A stretch of DNA of 64,000 nucleotides from Rathayibacter rhapontici (GCF_001995175.1 NZ_MUKN01000004.1:53558-117557); one strand, 5' to 3'; positions 18,824-28,445 are shown, counted from the first letter of the stretch. A program made the numbers and translations. Notes: generated by a model from the sequence alone, not told the origin.

Positions 18824-19501
18824 TCACGAGTCGAAGCGGTAGCCGAGGCCGCGGACGGTGACCAGCAGCGTCGGCTCCTTCGGCGTCTTCTCGATCTTGG
18901 AGCGGATGCGCTTCACGTGGACGTCGAGGGTCTTGGTGTCGCCGAAGTAGTCGCTGCCCCAGACGCGGTCGATGAGCTGGCCGCGGGTGAGGACGCGGCC
19001 GGCGTTGCGGAGGAGCATCTCGAGGAGTTCGAACTCCTTGAGGGGCATGGGGGTCTCGACTCCGTCGACCTCGACGGTGTGCCGTTCGATGTCCATGCGG
19101 ACGGGGCCGGCGGTGACGATGCGCTCCTCTCCCGGGTCCTCGGTGCGGCGTCGGAGGACGGCGCGGATCCGGGCGAGCAGTTCGCGGGTGGAGTAGGGCT
19201 TGGTGACGTAGTCGTCGGCGCCGAGCTCGAGTCCGACGACGATGTCCACCTCGGAGTCCTTCGCGGTCACCATGATGATGGGGATCTGCGAGCGGGTGCG
19301 GATCTCGCGGCAGACCTCGGTCCCGGGCATCCCGGGGAGCATCAGGTCGAGGAGGATCAGGTCGTAGTCGCCCTCGTCGAAGGCGGTGACGGCGCGCAGC
19401 CCGTCCTCGGCGACGGTGACGTCGTAGCCCTCGCGTTCGAGCAGGTAGCTGAGGGGTTCGCTGAGGGCGCTCTCGTCCTCGACGAGCAGGATGCTGGTCA
19501 C
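18824..19501 (-). CDS. regX3: Response regulator RegX3 (phosphate)
   Basis: The 225-residue OmpR-family regulator has a receiver (VEDE acidic pocket, Asp in LILLDLMLPG, MVTAKD, YVTKPY) and a winged helix (FELLEMLLRNAGRVLTRGQLIDRVWG, ending VRGLGYRF). The GTG start overlaps the senX3 stop (GTGA). The senX3-regX3 pair, with phoU and gpmA next door, matches the mycobacterial phosphate-sensing locus. Predicted targets in this window are pstS and ppk, both preceded by GTTCACC repeats. Confidence 0.92.
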   Translation of the reverse strand: MTSILLVEDESALSEPLSYLLEREGYDVTVAEDGLRAVTAFDEGDYDLILLDLMLPGMPGTEVCREIRTRSQIPIIMVTAKDSEVDIVVGLELGADDYVTKPYSTRELLARIRAVLRRRTEDPGEERIVTAGPVRMDIERHTVEVDGVETPMPLKEFELLEMLLRNAGRVLTRGQLIDRVWGSDYFGDTKTLDVHVKRIRSKIEKTPKEPTLLVTVRGLGYRFDS

Positions 19502-20667
19502 GCGGTGTCTCCTATCGGGGCGCTGGACGCGAACGGCGTCCTCGCCGGGTCTGCTTCGGGGAGTCGGATGGTGAAGGTGGAGCCGCGGCCGGGCTTGGAC
19601 CAGACGCGGACGTCGCCGCCGTGGTTCTGCACGGCGTGCTTGACGATGCTGAGGCCGAGGCCGGTGCCGCCGGTGTGGCGGGATCGGGCCTGGTCGACGC
19701 GGTAGAAGCGCTCGAAGACCCGGTCGAGGTCCTCCTCCGGGATCCCGATGCCCTGGTCGGTGACGGCGATCTCGACGACGCCTCCGGTCGAGCGCACGCC
19801 GATGCCCACGCGGGAGCCGGGAGGGGAGTACTGGATGGCGTTGGCGAGCAGGTTGTGCAGAGCCGAGACGAGCATCTTCTCCTGCCCGGCGACGTAGACC
19901 CTCTTCATCCCGCCCTTGACGAGGGTGACGTCGTGCGACTCGGCCAGCACGTGGGTCGTCTCGAGGGCGGAGGTGACGATGTCGTCGACGCGGACGAGCT
20001 CGGCGGAGGCGCCGACGTCGGCGGACTGCAGGCGCGAGAGCTCGATGATCTCGCGGGTGATCTTCGCGAGCCGGTGCGACTCCTGGGTCAGCCGGCGGGC
20101 GAAGCGCCGCACCTGCGTCGGGTCGTCGGCGGCGGAGTCGAGCGCCTCCGCGAGCAGGCCCACCGCTCCGATCGGGGTCTTCAGCTCGTGGGAGATGTTG
20201 GCGACGAAGTCGCGTCGCACGGCCTCGAGCCGGCGGGCCTCCGTGTGGTCCTCGGCGAGCACGAGCACGTAGCGCGAGCCCAGGCGGGTCGCGTGCACGA
20301 CGAGAGTGACGGCCTGGTCCGAGAGCGGGCTCGTCGCCAGTTCGAGGTCCTGCTCGATGTCGTCGCCGAACCGCCGGACCCGGTCGACGATCGCCACCAG
20401 GTCGGGGTGGAGGAGCGTGTCCTGCGACACGAGGCCCAGGGCGATCGCGCGGGTGGACGCCTTGAGGACGTTGTGCGACGGGTCGGTCACGAACGCGGGC
20501 GCGCCGACGGCGTCGATGATCGCGTCGATCCCCTCCGGGAGGGTGACGGAGACGACCTCGGCCGCGATGCGCCCCTGCCGAGCCGCGAGGGTGAACACGG
20601 TCGTCAGAAGGACGCCGATCGCCACGCCGAGGACGAGCGCCAGAATCACGAACACACCCGAATCCAC
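19498..20667 (-). CDS. senX3: Sensor histidine kinase SenX3
   Basis: Phosphate-responsive kinase partner of RegX3. The 389-residue protein has one strong N-terminal TM segment (about 5-27), a PAS-like domain (about 50-135), HisKA (DFVANISHELKTPIGA, phospho-His near 159) and HATPase motifs (NLLANAIQYSPPG, TDQGIGIP, GGTGLGLSI). Signal is thought to come from Pst-PhoU rather than direct binding. The GTG start lies six bases after TAGCCT (20674-20679, minus strand), consistent with a leaderless transcript. Confidence 0.92.
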   Translation of the reverse strand: MDSGVFVILALVLGVAIGVLLTTVFTLAARQGRIAAEVVSVTLPEGIDAIIDAVGAPAFVTDPSHNVLKASTRAIALGLVSQDTLLHPDLVAIVDRVRRFGDDIEQDLELATSPLSDQAVTLVVHATRLGSRYVLVLAEDHTEARRLEAVRRDFVANISHELKTPIGAVGLLAEALDSAADDPTQVRRFARRLTQESHRLAKITREIIELSRLQSADVGASAELVRVDDIVTSALETTHVLAESHDVTLVKGGMKRVYVAGQEKMLVSALHNLLANAIQYSPPGSRVGIGVRSTGGVVEIAVTDQGIGIPEEDLDRVFERFYRVDQARSRHTGGTGLGLSIVKHAVQNHGGDVRVWSKPGRGSTFTIRLPEADPARTPFASSAPIGDTA

Positions 20668-20885
20668 GGACCCAGGCTAACCATCCACCGGGCGTCTCCC
20701 TACCGGATGCCGGACGAGGGACAGCAGGTCGAGTACTGTTCAAACCCGCGGCACCGTTCGTTAACCTGCCGTGGTCATCATTGCTGCGCCTGCGCCGTAG
20801 AGGAACAGGTGCTGCGTCGCGCGTGGTGCGCGACGCATACCCGGCACCGTTCGCCGTGCGTGCCGCAGAGAGGGTCGATCACAAG

Positions 20886-21527
20886 ATGCGCGAAGTATTC
20901 CAGCAGGAGCTGGCCGAGGTCCAGGATCGCCTCGTCGAGATCTCCGGACTCGTCGAGATCGCGATCGAGAAGGCGACTCAGGCGTTCAACCACTCCGATG
21001 TCACCCTCGCGGAGGAGGTGATCGCGAGCGACGCCCGCATCGACGAGCTGGCCATCAGCCTCGACGAGCTCGCGATCGACATCCTCGCCCGGCAGAACCC
21101 GGTCGCCCGCGACCTGAGGATCGTGGTCTCCGCCCTGCGGATCAGCGCCTCGCTCGAACGGATGGGCGACATCGCCGAGCACATCGCGCAACTGTCGCGG
21201 TACCGCTTCCCCGACAAGGTCGTGCCCAAGAGCCTGCGCCCTACCTTCGTCGAGATGGGCCGGCTGGACGTCGTCGTCGCCCACAAGCTCACGGAGCTGC
21301 TGCGCTCGCAGGACCACCGCATCGCCGAGGAGATCCGCGACGAGGACGACAAGATCGACGAGCTGCACGTCAGCGTCTTCGACAAGGTGCTCAGCGAGGC
21401 GTGGAAGGGTCAGGCCGCCGACACCGTCGACGCCACGCTCGCCAGCCGGTACCACGAGCGCTTCGCCGACCACGCGGTCTCGATCGCCAAGAAGGTGCAG
21501 TATTTGATCTCAGGCGATTACGCCTGA
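20886..21527 (+). CDS. phoU: Phosphate signalling regulator PhoU
   Basis: The 213-residue protein consists of two PhoU three-helix repeats, with metal-binding-type signatures ARDLRIVVSALRISASLERMGDIAEHIA and ASRYHERFADHAVSIAKKV. PhoU damps SenX3 signalling when phosphate is plentiful and controls Pst activity. The ATG at 20886 starts MREVFQQELAEV, as in the family, with GAGAGGG upstream; a longer frame would add 35 atypical residues. Divergent from senX3 with a 218-bp gap containing GTTCAAACCCG (20738) and GTTCGTTAACC (20756), possible degenerate PHO-box halves. Confidence 0.92.
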   Translation: MREVFQQELAEVQDRLVEISGLVEIAIEKATQAFNHSDVTLAEEVIASDARIDELAISLDELAIDILARQNPVARDLRIVVSALRISASLERMGDIAEHIAQLSRYRFPDKVVPKSLRPTFVEMGRLDVVVAHKLTELLRSQDHRIAEEIRDEDDKIDELHVSVFDKVLSEAWKGQAADTVDATLASRYHERFADHAVSIAKKVQYLISGDYA

Positions 21528-21531
21528 GTGC

Positions 21532-21558
21532 TGTGATCGCGCTCTGCGCGATCACAGC
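21532..21558 (+). terminator. Terminator of phoU
   Basis: CTGTGATCGCGC-TCT-GCGCGATCACAG, a perfect 12-bp stem, directly after a smaller CTCAGGCG/CGCCTGAG hairpin spanning the stop codon (21510-21529). Confidence 0.75.
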
Positions 21559-21762
21559 CGCGGTCGGCTTGTCGGGATGGATGCGTTCCGAGGAGCGTCC
21601 TGCGTTCGGCTAGGCCGAATGGCTCGCACGCGATTCGGCCGTTCGCCTTTAAGGGGGTCGGCCGGCCTGCACGGTTGAACCCCGGATTCCGCCCGAGCGG
21701 ATTCGGGGGACGGATACTCGGCCGTCCTCCGCTCGACGAGTAGCGCGAGCTCCCGTCTTCTC

Positions 21763-21801
21763 TGCTGATCGAGTAGCGCGCGGAGCGCGCGTATCGAGAT
21801 C
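21763..21801 (-). repeat. REP-like palindromic repeat, inverted copy
   Basis: On the minus strand it reads GATCTCGATACGCG, a GC stem-loop, then CGCTACTCGATCAGCA, the same consensus as 18386-18423. Confidence 0.65.
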
Positions 21802-21861
21802 CGCGTGATCCGAGCGCGGGCGCAGAACACAGGTCTCGGCCGATCTCCGGCTCGTGGGAAG

Positions 21862-21905
21862 CGGTTCGGCTCGCAGGACGTCGTCCTTCTTTGCGAGCCG
21901 AGCCG
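21862..21905. other. Large hairpin of unknown function
   Basis: CGGTTCGGCTCGCA (21862-21875) pairs with TGCGAGCCGAGCCG (21892-21905) with one G-U pair, around a 16-base loop. It is not adjacent to a stop codon. Confidence 0.5.
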
Positions 21906-21937
21906 GATTCAGCGAGCGGAGGTGCCTCCGGAGATGC

Positions 21938-21975
21938 GGAAGGCCCGCTCGGATCGGGGATCCGGCGGGCCTTCC
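21938..21975 (-). terminator. Terminator of gpmA
   Basis: GGAAGGCCCGC/GCGGGCCTTCC, an 11-bp stem 13 bp past the gpmA stop. Confidence 0.8.
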
Positions 21976-21988
21976 GTGGGGGCGGGAC

Positions 21989-22741
21989 CTACTTCTTGGC
22001 GCCCTGGGCTGCGACGGCCGCGGCACCGGCGGCGGCCGCCTCCGGGTCGAGGTACTCGGCGGGGCCGACCGGCTCGAAGTTCTCGTCGAGCTTGTAGACC
22101 AGCGGGATGCCGGTCGGGATGTTGAGCTCGGCGATGTCCGAGTCCGAGATGCCGTCGAGCGTCTTGACGAGGGCGCGGAGCGAGTTGCCGTGCGCGGTGA
22201 TCATGACGGTCTTCCCCGAGGCGAGGTCCGGCTTGATGTCCGACTCCCAGTAGGGCAGCATCCGCTCGATCACGAGCTTGAGCGACTCGGTGCGCGGCAG
22301 GGCGTCGCCGAGGTCGGCGTAGCGCTCGTCGTGCGCCTGCGAGTACTGGTCGTCGTCGTCGAGCGGGGGCGGCGGCACGTCGAAGGAGCGGCGCCAGGTC
22401 TGGAACTGCTCGGGGCCGTACTCCGCGAGGGTCTGCGCCTTGTCCTTGCCCTGCAGCGCGCCGTAGTGGCGCTCGTTCAGGCGCCAGGAGCGCTTGACGT
22501 CGATCCAGAGGCGGTCGGCCACCTCGAGCGCGATGTTCGCGGTCTGGATGGCGCGGGTCTGGCGCGACGTGTAGACGACGTCGGGGTGGAGCCCCGCCTC
22601 GGTCAGCAGCTCGCCGGCGCGGGTCGCCTCCGCGACGCCCTGCTCGGTGAGCCGCACGTCGACCCAGCCGGTGAACAGGTTCTTCTGGTTCCACTCGCTG
22701 TTGCCGTGGCGCACGAGGATGAGAGTGTAGGTCTCGGACAT
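21989..22741 (-). CDS. gpmA: 2,3-bisphosphoglycerate-dependent phosphoglycerate mutase
   Basis: Glycolytic enzyme interconverting 3- and 2-phosphoglycerate. The 250-residue protein has the RHGNSEWN phospho-His motif, [21 protein letters not shown] and the second catalytic His in [11 protein letters not shown]. The tail is Ala-rich. The ATG lies six bases after TAAGCT (22748-22753, minus strand), so it is probably leaderless. Its closeness to senX3-regX3-phoU mirrors the mycobacterial gene order. Confidence 0.96.
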   Translation of the reverse strand: MSETYTLILVRHGNSEWNQKNLFTGWVDVRLTEQGVAEATRAGELLTEAGLHPDVVYTSRQTRAIQTANIALEVADRLWIDVKRSWRLNERHYGALQGKDKAQTLAEYGPEQFQTWRRSFDVPPPPLDDDDQYSQAHDERYADLGDALPRTESLKLVIERMLPYWESDIKPDLASGKTVMITAHGNSLRALVKTLDGISDSDIAELNIPTGIPLVYKLDENFEPVGPAEYLDPEAAAAGAAAVAAQGAKK

Positions 22742-22747
22742 GCGTCC

Positions 22748-22782
22748 AGCTTAGAGGCGGCCCCCTCGCCCGCGGATACGCT
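22748..22782. promoter_or_regulatory. Divergent leaderless promoters, gpmA / methyltransferase
   Basis: TAAGCT on the minus strand (22748-22753) is six bases before the gpmA ATG; TACGCT on the plus strand (22777-22782) is seven bases before the methyltransferase ATG. The whole intergenic space is 48 bp. Confidence 0.55.
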
Positions 22783-22789
22783 GATCCCC

Positions 22790-23617
22790 ATGCCGATCGG
22801 AGCCGTCACCCGCGGGACGACGGGCACGAACCGGCTCCGCCGGGTCGACCGGTACCTCGCCGAGCTGCCGGTCCTGCGCTCGTCGGCTCGGCCGCTCGTG
22901 GTCGACCTCGGGTTCGGCGCGAGCGCGGTCACCACGCTCGAGATGCACCGGCGGCTGGTGCGGACCGCTCCCGGCGTCGAGGTCGTCGGGTTCGAGATCG
23001 AGCCGGCCCGCGTCGCCACGGCGCGACAGCAGCTCGAGGTGGTCCGCGGAGGCGGGACCGCCTTCCCCGCGGACGCGCGGGTGGCGTTCGAGCGCGGCGG
23101 TTTCGAGATCCCCCTCCCCCGCGGTCGGCGCGCGAGCGTGATCCGGGCCTTCAACGTGCTGCGCCAGTACGACGAGGACGCGGTCGCCGGGGCCTGGCGG
23201 ATCATGACCGATCGGCTGGAGCCGGACGGGGTCCTCATCGAGGGCACCTGCGACGAGATCGGCAGGATCTGCACGTGGATCGAGATCGGGGCGGGCGGGC
23301 CGCGCTCGCTGACCCTCTCCCTCCGCCTCGGCGCGATCCCGTCGCCGATGATCGCGGCGGAGCGGCTGCCCAAGGCGCTGATCCACCGCAACGTCCCCGG
23401 CGAGCGCGTCCACGCGTTCCTCCTGGCGCTCGAGCGCGCCTGGACGGTGAACGCACCGCTGGCCGTCCACGGCCCCGGGCAGCGCTGGCTCGCGTCGGTC
23501 CGGGCGCTGCAGGAGGACTGGCCGATCCTCGGCGGACCACGGCGCTGGAGGCTCGGGGAGGTGACCGTCGCGTGGGAGGCGGTGGCGCCCGCGGACGCGA
23601 CCCCGTCGCTCCGCTGA
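22790..23617 (+). CDS. Class I SAM-dependent methyltransferase-like protein
   Basis: The 275-residue protein has a Rossmann motif I (PLVVDLGFGAS) and an acidic residue ending strand 2 (VVGFEIEPARV), then IRAFNVLRQYDEDAV. The C-terminal half (SLTLSLRLGAIPSPM, RLPKALIHRNVPGERVHAF) is conserved in actinobacterial homologues but matches no enzyme I can name. Substrate unknown. ATG seven bases after TACGCT, with no ribosome-binding site. Confidence 0.7.
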   Translation: MPIGAVTRGTTGTNRLRRVDRYLAELPVLRSSARPLVVDLGFGASAVTTLEMHRRLVRTAPGVEVVGFEIEPARVATARQQLEVVRGGGTAFPADARVAFERGGFEIPLPRGRRASVIRAFNVLRQYDEDAVAGAWRIMTDRLEPDGVLIEGTCDEIGRICTWIEIGAGGPRSLTLSLRLGAIPSPMIAAERLPKALIHRNVPGERVHAFLLALERAWTVNAPLAVHGPGQRWLASVRALQEDWPILGGPRRWRLGEVTVAWEAVAPADATPSLR

Positions 23618-23771
23618 CCGGGAGCGCAGGACCCGCGACCGTCGATCCCCGCGGTCCTGTGAGCATTCTCAGATGTGCGGACGGTACGGTCCCTCCCCAT
23701 GGACGACCCTCCCTCAGACGCGCCCGCTCATGAACCGGTGCGCGCCACCGCCCCCGCCCCTCTGATCGGCG

Positions 23772-25130
23772 GTGACGCGCGTGCCTGAGTGGCTCGGCAT
23801 CGTCATCGGCCTCCTCCTGACCGTCGGCACCGGCCTCTTCGTCGCCTCGGAGTTCGCCCTGGTCAACCTCGACCGCAACGAGCTCGAGGAGCGCCGCGCC
23901 CGCGGCGAGAAGCGCCTCGACACGACGATCTCCGCCCTGCGGATCACCTCCACCCATCTCTCCGGCGCGCAGCTGGGCATCACGCTCACCACGCTGCTCA
24001 CCGGGTACACGTTCGAGCCGGCCATCTCGTCGCTGCTCGCCGAGCCGCTCCGCTCGGTCGGCGTCCCCGAGGGGATCGTCCCCGGCATCGGCGCCGTCAT
24101 CGGCGTGCTGCTCGCCACCGTCTTCTCGATGGTGATCGGCGAGCTCGTGCCCAAGAACTTCGCCCTGGCCCTCCCGCTGGCCACCGCGCGCGCGGTCGTG
24201 CCGTTCCAGGTGCTGTTCACGACGGTCTTCAAGCCGGTCATCGTCCTCTTCAACAACACCGCGAACGCCCTGATCCGCGCGATGGGGGTCGAGCCCAAGG
24301 AGGAGCTGTCGGGCGCCCGCAGCGCCGACGAGCTCGGCTCGCTCGTGCGCCGCTCCGCTCTCGAGGGCACCCTCGACCGCGACCACGCCGACCTGCTGCA
24401 CCGCACCCTGCTCTTCTCGAGCCGGAGCGTCGCCGACGTGATGACCCCGCGCGTCCGGATGGCCTCGGTCACCCTGCAGAGCAGCGCCGAGGACGTCGTG
24501 CAGCTGGCGAACCGGACCGGCTTCTCCCGCTTCCCCGTGCTGGGCCGCGACTCCGACGACATCCGCGGAGTGCTGCACGTGAAGCACGCCTTCGCCCTCG
24601 AGCCGGAGCGCCGACGGAGGGTGAGCGCCGAGGAGCTCATGGTCGCGCCGATGCGCGTCCCCGAGACCGCCCGGGCCGACGCGCTGCTGGCTCCGCTGCG
24701 CGGCAGCGGACTCGCGATCGCGGTGGTCGTCGACGAGTACGGCGGGACCGCCGGCGTCGTGACGCTCGAGGACCTCGTCGAGGAGATCGTCGGCGAGCTG
24801 GAGGACGAGCACGACCGCACCCGCGCCGGAGTGATCCGCACCGGCCGCTCCGCCACCTTCGGCGGCGAGCTGCGCCCCGACGAGGTCGCAGCGCGGCTCG
24901 GCGTTCTGGTTCCTGAGGGCGAGGACTACGACACCGTCGCCGGCTTCCTCTCGTCGCAGCTGGGCCGCCTGCCCGAGCTGGGCGACGAGGTCGCGCTGGA
25001 GTCCGGCGTGCTGCGCGTCGACCGGGTCGCCGCCAACCGGGTGGACCGCGTCCGGTTCACCCCCGACACCGAGGGCGGAACTGCCACCGGAGTCGCCGCC
25101 CTGCGCGCCGAAGGAGCCGTCCATGAGTGA
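23772..25130 (+). CDS. CNNM/CorC-family transporter with CBS pair (long form)
   Basis: The 452-residue protein has a DUF21 membrane domain (about 1-190; ASEFALVNLDRNELEE, LGITLTTLLTGY, VIGELVPKNFAL), a CBS pair (about 215-335; VADVMTPRVRM, VVVDEYGGTAGVVTLEDLVEEIVGEL) and a C-terminal CorC_HlyC domain (about 350-430). The family is linked to magnesium or cobalt efflux. It overlaps the next paralogue by 8 bp, so the two are probably made and may act together. GTG at 23772 is used; GTG at 23781 is possible. Confidence 0.9.
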   Translation: MTRVPEWLGIVIGLLLTVGTGLFVASEFALVNLDRNELEERRARGEKRLDTTISALRITSTHLSGAQLGITLTTLLTGYTFEPAISSLLAEPLRSVGVPEGIVPGIGAVIGVLLATVFSMVIGELVPKNFALALPLATARAVVPFQVLFTTVFKPVIVLFNNTANALIRAMGVEPKEELSGARSADELGSLVRRSALEGTLDRDHADLLHRTLLFSSRSVADVMTPRVRMASVTLQSSAEDVVQLANRTGFSRFPVLGRDSDDIRGVLHVKHAFALEPERRRRVSAEELMVAPMRVPETARADALLAPLRGSGLAIAVVVDEYGGTAGVVTLEDLVEEIVGELEDEHDRTRAGVIRTGRSATFGGELRPDEVAARLGVLVPEGEDYDTVAGFLSSQLGRLPELGDEVALESGVLRVDRVAANRVDRVRFTPDTEGGTATGVAALRAEGAVHE

Positions 25131-26154
25131 GTACCTGCCCGGGATCGCCTGGCTGGTCGTCCTCCTGGTCGTCAACGCGTTCTTCGTCGGCGCCGAGTTC
25201 GCCGTCATCTCGGCCCGTCGCTCGCAGATCGAGCCGAAGGCCGACGCCGGGAGCCGCGCCGCGAAGACGACGCTCTACGCGATGGAGCACGCCACGCTGA
25301 TGCTCGCCACGAGCCAGCTCGGCATCACCGTCTGCTCCCTCGTGATCCTCAACGTCTCGGAGCCGGCGATCCACCACCTGCTCGAGATCCCGCTCGGGCT
25401 GACGTCGCTCTCGGCCGAGGCGATCGGCGTCATCGCGTTCGTCGCCGCGCTGCTGCTGGTGACGTTCCTGCACGTGGTGTTCGGCGAGATGGTCCCGAAG
25501 AACCTCGCGTTCTCGGTTCCGACGCGGGCGGCCCTGCTGCTGGCACCGCCGCTCGTGCTGGTGTCGCGCCTGGTCAAGCCGGTGATCTGGTCGCTGAACT
25601 CGGTCGCCAACGGCATCCTCCGCCTCGTGCGGGTCGAGCCGAAGGACGAGGCGACGAGCGCGTTCACCCTCGACGAGGTCGCCGCGATCGTGCGGCAGTC
25701 CACGCGCGAGGGGATGCTGGTCGACGCCTCCGGGACCGTCACGGCCGCGTTCGAGTTCACGACCAAGACCGTGTCGGACGTCGCGGTGCCGCTCGCCGAG
25801 ATGGTGCTGCTGCCCTGGGAGTCGACCCCGGCGGACGTCCGCCGCGCCGTCGCCGTGCACGGCTACTCCCGCTACCTGCTCGCCGGGGCCGACGGACTGC
25901 CCGGCGGCTACCTGCACCTCAAGGACGTCTCGGACCTCGCCGATCCCGACGCCCCGGTGCCGGCCAAGCGGATCCGGCGTCTCGCGGCGGTGTCGGGCGG
26001 CGACGAGCTCGAGGACGCCCTCGCGGCGCTGCGGCGCACCGGCGCCCACATCGCCCGGGTGGTCGACCGCGACGGCCGCACCACCGGCGTGCTGTTCCTC
26101 GAGGACATCATCGAGGAGCTCGTCGGAGAGGTGCAGGACGCGACGAACGCGTGA
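25123..26154 (+). CDS. CNNM-family transporter (short form)
   Basis: The 343-residue paralogue has a DUF21 domain (VGAEFAVISARRSQIEP, SQLGITVCSLVILN, VFGEMVPKNLAFS) and a divergent CBS pair ending TTGVLFLEDIIEELVGEVQD. It lacks the C-terminal CorC_HlyC domain of its partner. The start is inside the upstream gene (ATGAGTGA). Tandem long and short CNNM genes are common in actinobacteria. Confidence 0.9.
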   Translation: MSEYLPGIAWLVVLLVVNAFFVGAEFAVISARRSQIEPKADAGSRAAKTTLYAMEHATLMLATSQLGITVCSLVILNVSEPAIHHLLEIPLGLTSLSAEAIGVIAFVAALLLVTFLHVVFGEMVPKNLAFSVPTRAALLLAPPLVLVSRLVKPVIWSLNSVANGILRLVRVEPKDEATSAFTLDEVAAIVRQSTREGMLVDASGTVTAAFEFTTKTVSDVAVPLAEMVLLPWESTPADVRRAVAVHGYSRYLLAGADGLPGGYLHLKDVSDLADPDAPVPAKRIRRLAAVSGGDELEDALAALRRTGAHIARVVDRDGRTTGVLFLEDIIEELVGEVQDATNA

Positions 26155-26168
26155 CCGGGGCCGCGCTG

Positions 26169-27298
26169 TCAGACGAGTTCCGGCAGCGCGGCCCTCGCGT
26201 CCGCGGCGTCCATCCCGGTCGCCGTGAGCAGGTCGACCGCCAGAGGCCGCAGGATCACGAGCAGCGTCTTCTCGGCGAGCCGCGCGTCCGGGATCATCCG
26301 CTGCGGATCGAGGGTCGTCGCCAGCAGGACCAGGTCCTGCCGGGCCAGGGCGAGCATCGACGGATCGGCCAGCGACCGGCCCAGCAGCGCGATGCCGGGA
26401 CCGAAGCCCGCCACCGCGTCGGCGAGGGCCGGGCGCGGTGCGGCGTCGCCGACGAGGAAGTCGGTGCGCCGGGCGACGATCCGGAGGTTCCGGGTGGCGA
26501 GGTCGAGAGCACCGAGCATCGTGCGCTGGCGCTCCAGCTCCCCTCGGTGCCGCCGGAGGAAGGGCGAGATCCGCGCGACGCCGATCGCCGAGTCGAGAGC
26601 GGTCGACCAGCCGTCGATGACGGGCTGCGTTCCGCGGATCCGCTCGAGGGCCGCGGCGGAGGCCGTGCCGTCGCCCCGGCGGAGCGCGTCCGCGAGTGTC
26701 TCGATCGTGCCGGCGAGCGCGTCGACGAGCCGATGCGCCTCCGCCCGCGCCGCCCGGAGCGGAGTGCGGGGGACGATCGCGGTGCACAGCAGAGCGGCCA
26801 GTCCGCCGACGAGCCCGTCGAGGCTGCGCGTGAACACCCCGCCGTCGGGCGCCGGCAGCACCATCACGAGCATCGCCTGCGTGCCCGCCGCGACCGCGAA
26901 TCCGGGTGAGGGCGAGAGTGCGCGGCCGACCGTGAAGACGACGGCGAGCACCACGCCAGCTGCCAGACCCCGGTGCCCCAGAGCAGCAGCAGCACTTCGC
27001 TGAGCGCGATGCCGAGGATCATCCCGATCGCGGTCTCGGCGACCTGCTTCGGACGGGTGTCGCGGGCGATGCCGAGGCTCGAGATGGTCACGGTGAGCGA
27101 GAGCACCGGGGCAGGGTGCCCGAACGCGAACCGCGAGACGGAGTAGGCGAGGATCGCCGCGAGCACGATCTGCAGCACGGCCGGAGCCGAGGCCACCGCG
27201 CGCGCCAGCCCCCGCGAGGGTCGGAGGCGGTCGTCCCGGACGAGGCCCCGGATCCGCTCGGCCGCCCGATCCCGACGCGCGGGTCCTGCGGCCACCAC
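26169..27298 (-). CDS. FUSC-family inner-membrane protein, frameshifted
   Basis: N-terminal and C-terminal halves lie in two frames joined near 26955 (CTG GCG TGG, restored as CTG GCG GTG GTG). One added base gives 376 residues. The restored protein has hydrophobic segments at about 35-175 (LQIVLAAILAYSVSRFAFG, IGMILGIALSEVLLLLWG, AVVFTVGRAL) and a long cytoplasmic helical C-terminus, as in FUSC/aromatic-acid-exporter-like proteins. Substrate unknown. GTG at 27298, eight bases after the restored ygfZ stop, behind AGGTAGG. The apparent in-frame fusion with ygfZ is an artefact of two deletions. Confidence 0.75.
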
Positions 27299-27306
27299 GG
27301 CGTGGC

Positions 27307-28445
27307 CTACCTGTCTTCGCCCCGAGCCGGGGCAGGCGGGGCACTCCCGCCTCCGCACCGGCTCCGGGTGGGACGACGACCTCCTGGGACGCCGCGACGC
27401 GGACCTCGCCCGCGAGGACCGTGAGCTCGAGCTCGACCGGGACGGCGCGCTTGATCACGGCGAGGGCGATCGGACCGTCCTCGTAGTGCCAGGCGCTGGA
27501 GGTGACGAGGCCGACCTCGACGTCCTCGCCGCCCTTGGGCGCCGTGACGACGTCGCCGTGCGACGGGAGCGCGGAGTCGGAGCCGTCGAGCTGCAGCAGA
27601 ACGAGGCGGCGGGGCGGGTGGCCGAGGTTGTGCACCTTGGCGACCGTCTCCTGCCCGCGGTAGCAGCCCTTGGCGAGGTGCACGGAGGAGCGCAGCAGAT
27701 CGAGCTCGTGCGGGATCGACCGCTCGTCGACCTCTGTCGCGTGCCGGGGGCGCCACGCCGCGATGCGGAGCGCCTCGAGCGCATCGGCGCCGGCGAACGA
27801 GACTCCGGCGCGGGCGGCGTCCGACGGGAGCGCCTTGAGGACGGAGCGGGGCACGAGCGTCTCGCGCGCGTGCCAGTCGGCCGCCGGGTGCTCGGCGAGG
27901 GCGTACTGCCAGCCCCCGGGCTGGACGCTGGTCCACGGATCGATCCAGCTGACGGCGTCCTCGCCCGCCAGTTCGAGCGCGAAGGCGGCGGCAGAGCCCT
28001 CCCCGAGGGTCGCCAGCGTGGCGAACTCGCTCGTCCGGTCGGCGATCTCGACGCGGAGCATGAACCGCATCCGATCGAGCCAGGCGGCGAGGCCCGCGGT
28101 CTCGTCGCGGTCGAGCAGGAGCCAGGCGGTCCCGCCGTCGTCGACGACGCGGATCAGGTGCTCGATGCGGCCGGTCGGGTCCAGGAGGAGCGTCTCGGCC
28201 GAGTCGCCGGGCGCGAGCCCCCGGAGCGCCTGGCTGGTCAGCGAGTCGAGCCAGGTGAGGCGGTCGGGTCCGGTGACGGTGACGACTCCGCGACCCGAGA
28301 GGTCGACGAGCGCGGTGCCGGCGGCGAGCGCCCTCTGCTCCCGGAAGGGCTCGCCGTAGTGCGCGGCCACGCCGGGCTCGGCGACGCTCGCGGTCGCGAC
28401 CGCGCCCGGGACGTCCAGCAGCGGCGAGACGGGACTAGTCGACAC
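27307..28445 (-). CDS. ygfZ: Folate-binding Fe-S assembly protein YgfZ, frameshifted at 3' end
   Basis: Related to glycine-cleavage T protein; supports iron-sulfur enzyme maturation with tetrahydrofolate. It carries the diagnostic KGCYRGQETVAKVHNLGHPPRR motif and an N-terminal folate-binding fold (LTWLDSLTSQAL, LDPTGRIEHLIRV). As written the frame runs into the next gene; one extra G in the run near 27320 gives the end LPRLGGEDR-stop at 27307 and 379 residues. The GTG start overlaps the upstream FABP gene by 11 bp. Confidence 0.88.

Larger units (their letters stand above)
21559..21937. other. Gene-free region with repeats and a large hairpin
   Basis: No credible gene. It holds one clear REP-like repeat (21763-21801), a fragment of another (about 21731-21750), a 14-bp-stem hairpin (21862-21905) and a short palindrome GGAGGTGCCTCC near 21919. 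Confidence 0.7.

Noticed and set aside
20738..20766. PHO box in the senX3-phoU gap
   Set aside because: The two GTTC elements are 18 bases apart and poorly matched, so I do not list it as a site.
26169..28445. A 758-residue YgfZ-FUSC fusion protein
   Set aside because: The middle 130 residues are Arg/Gly/Pro-rich nonsense; two single-base losses bring separate genes into one frame.
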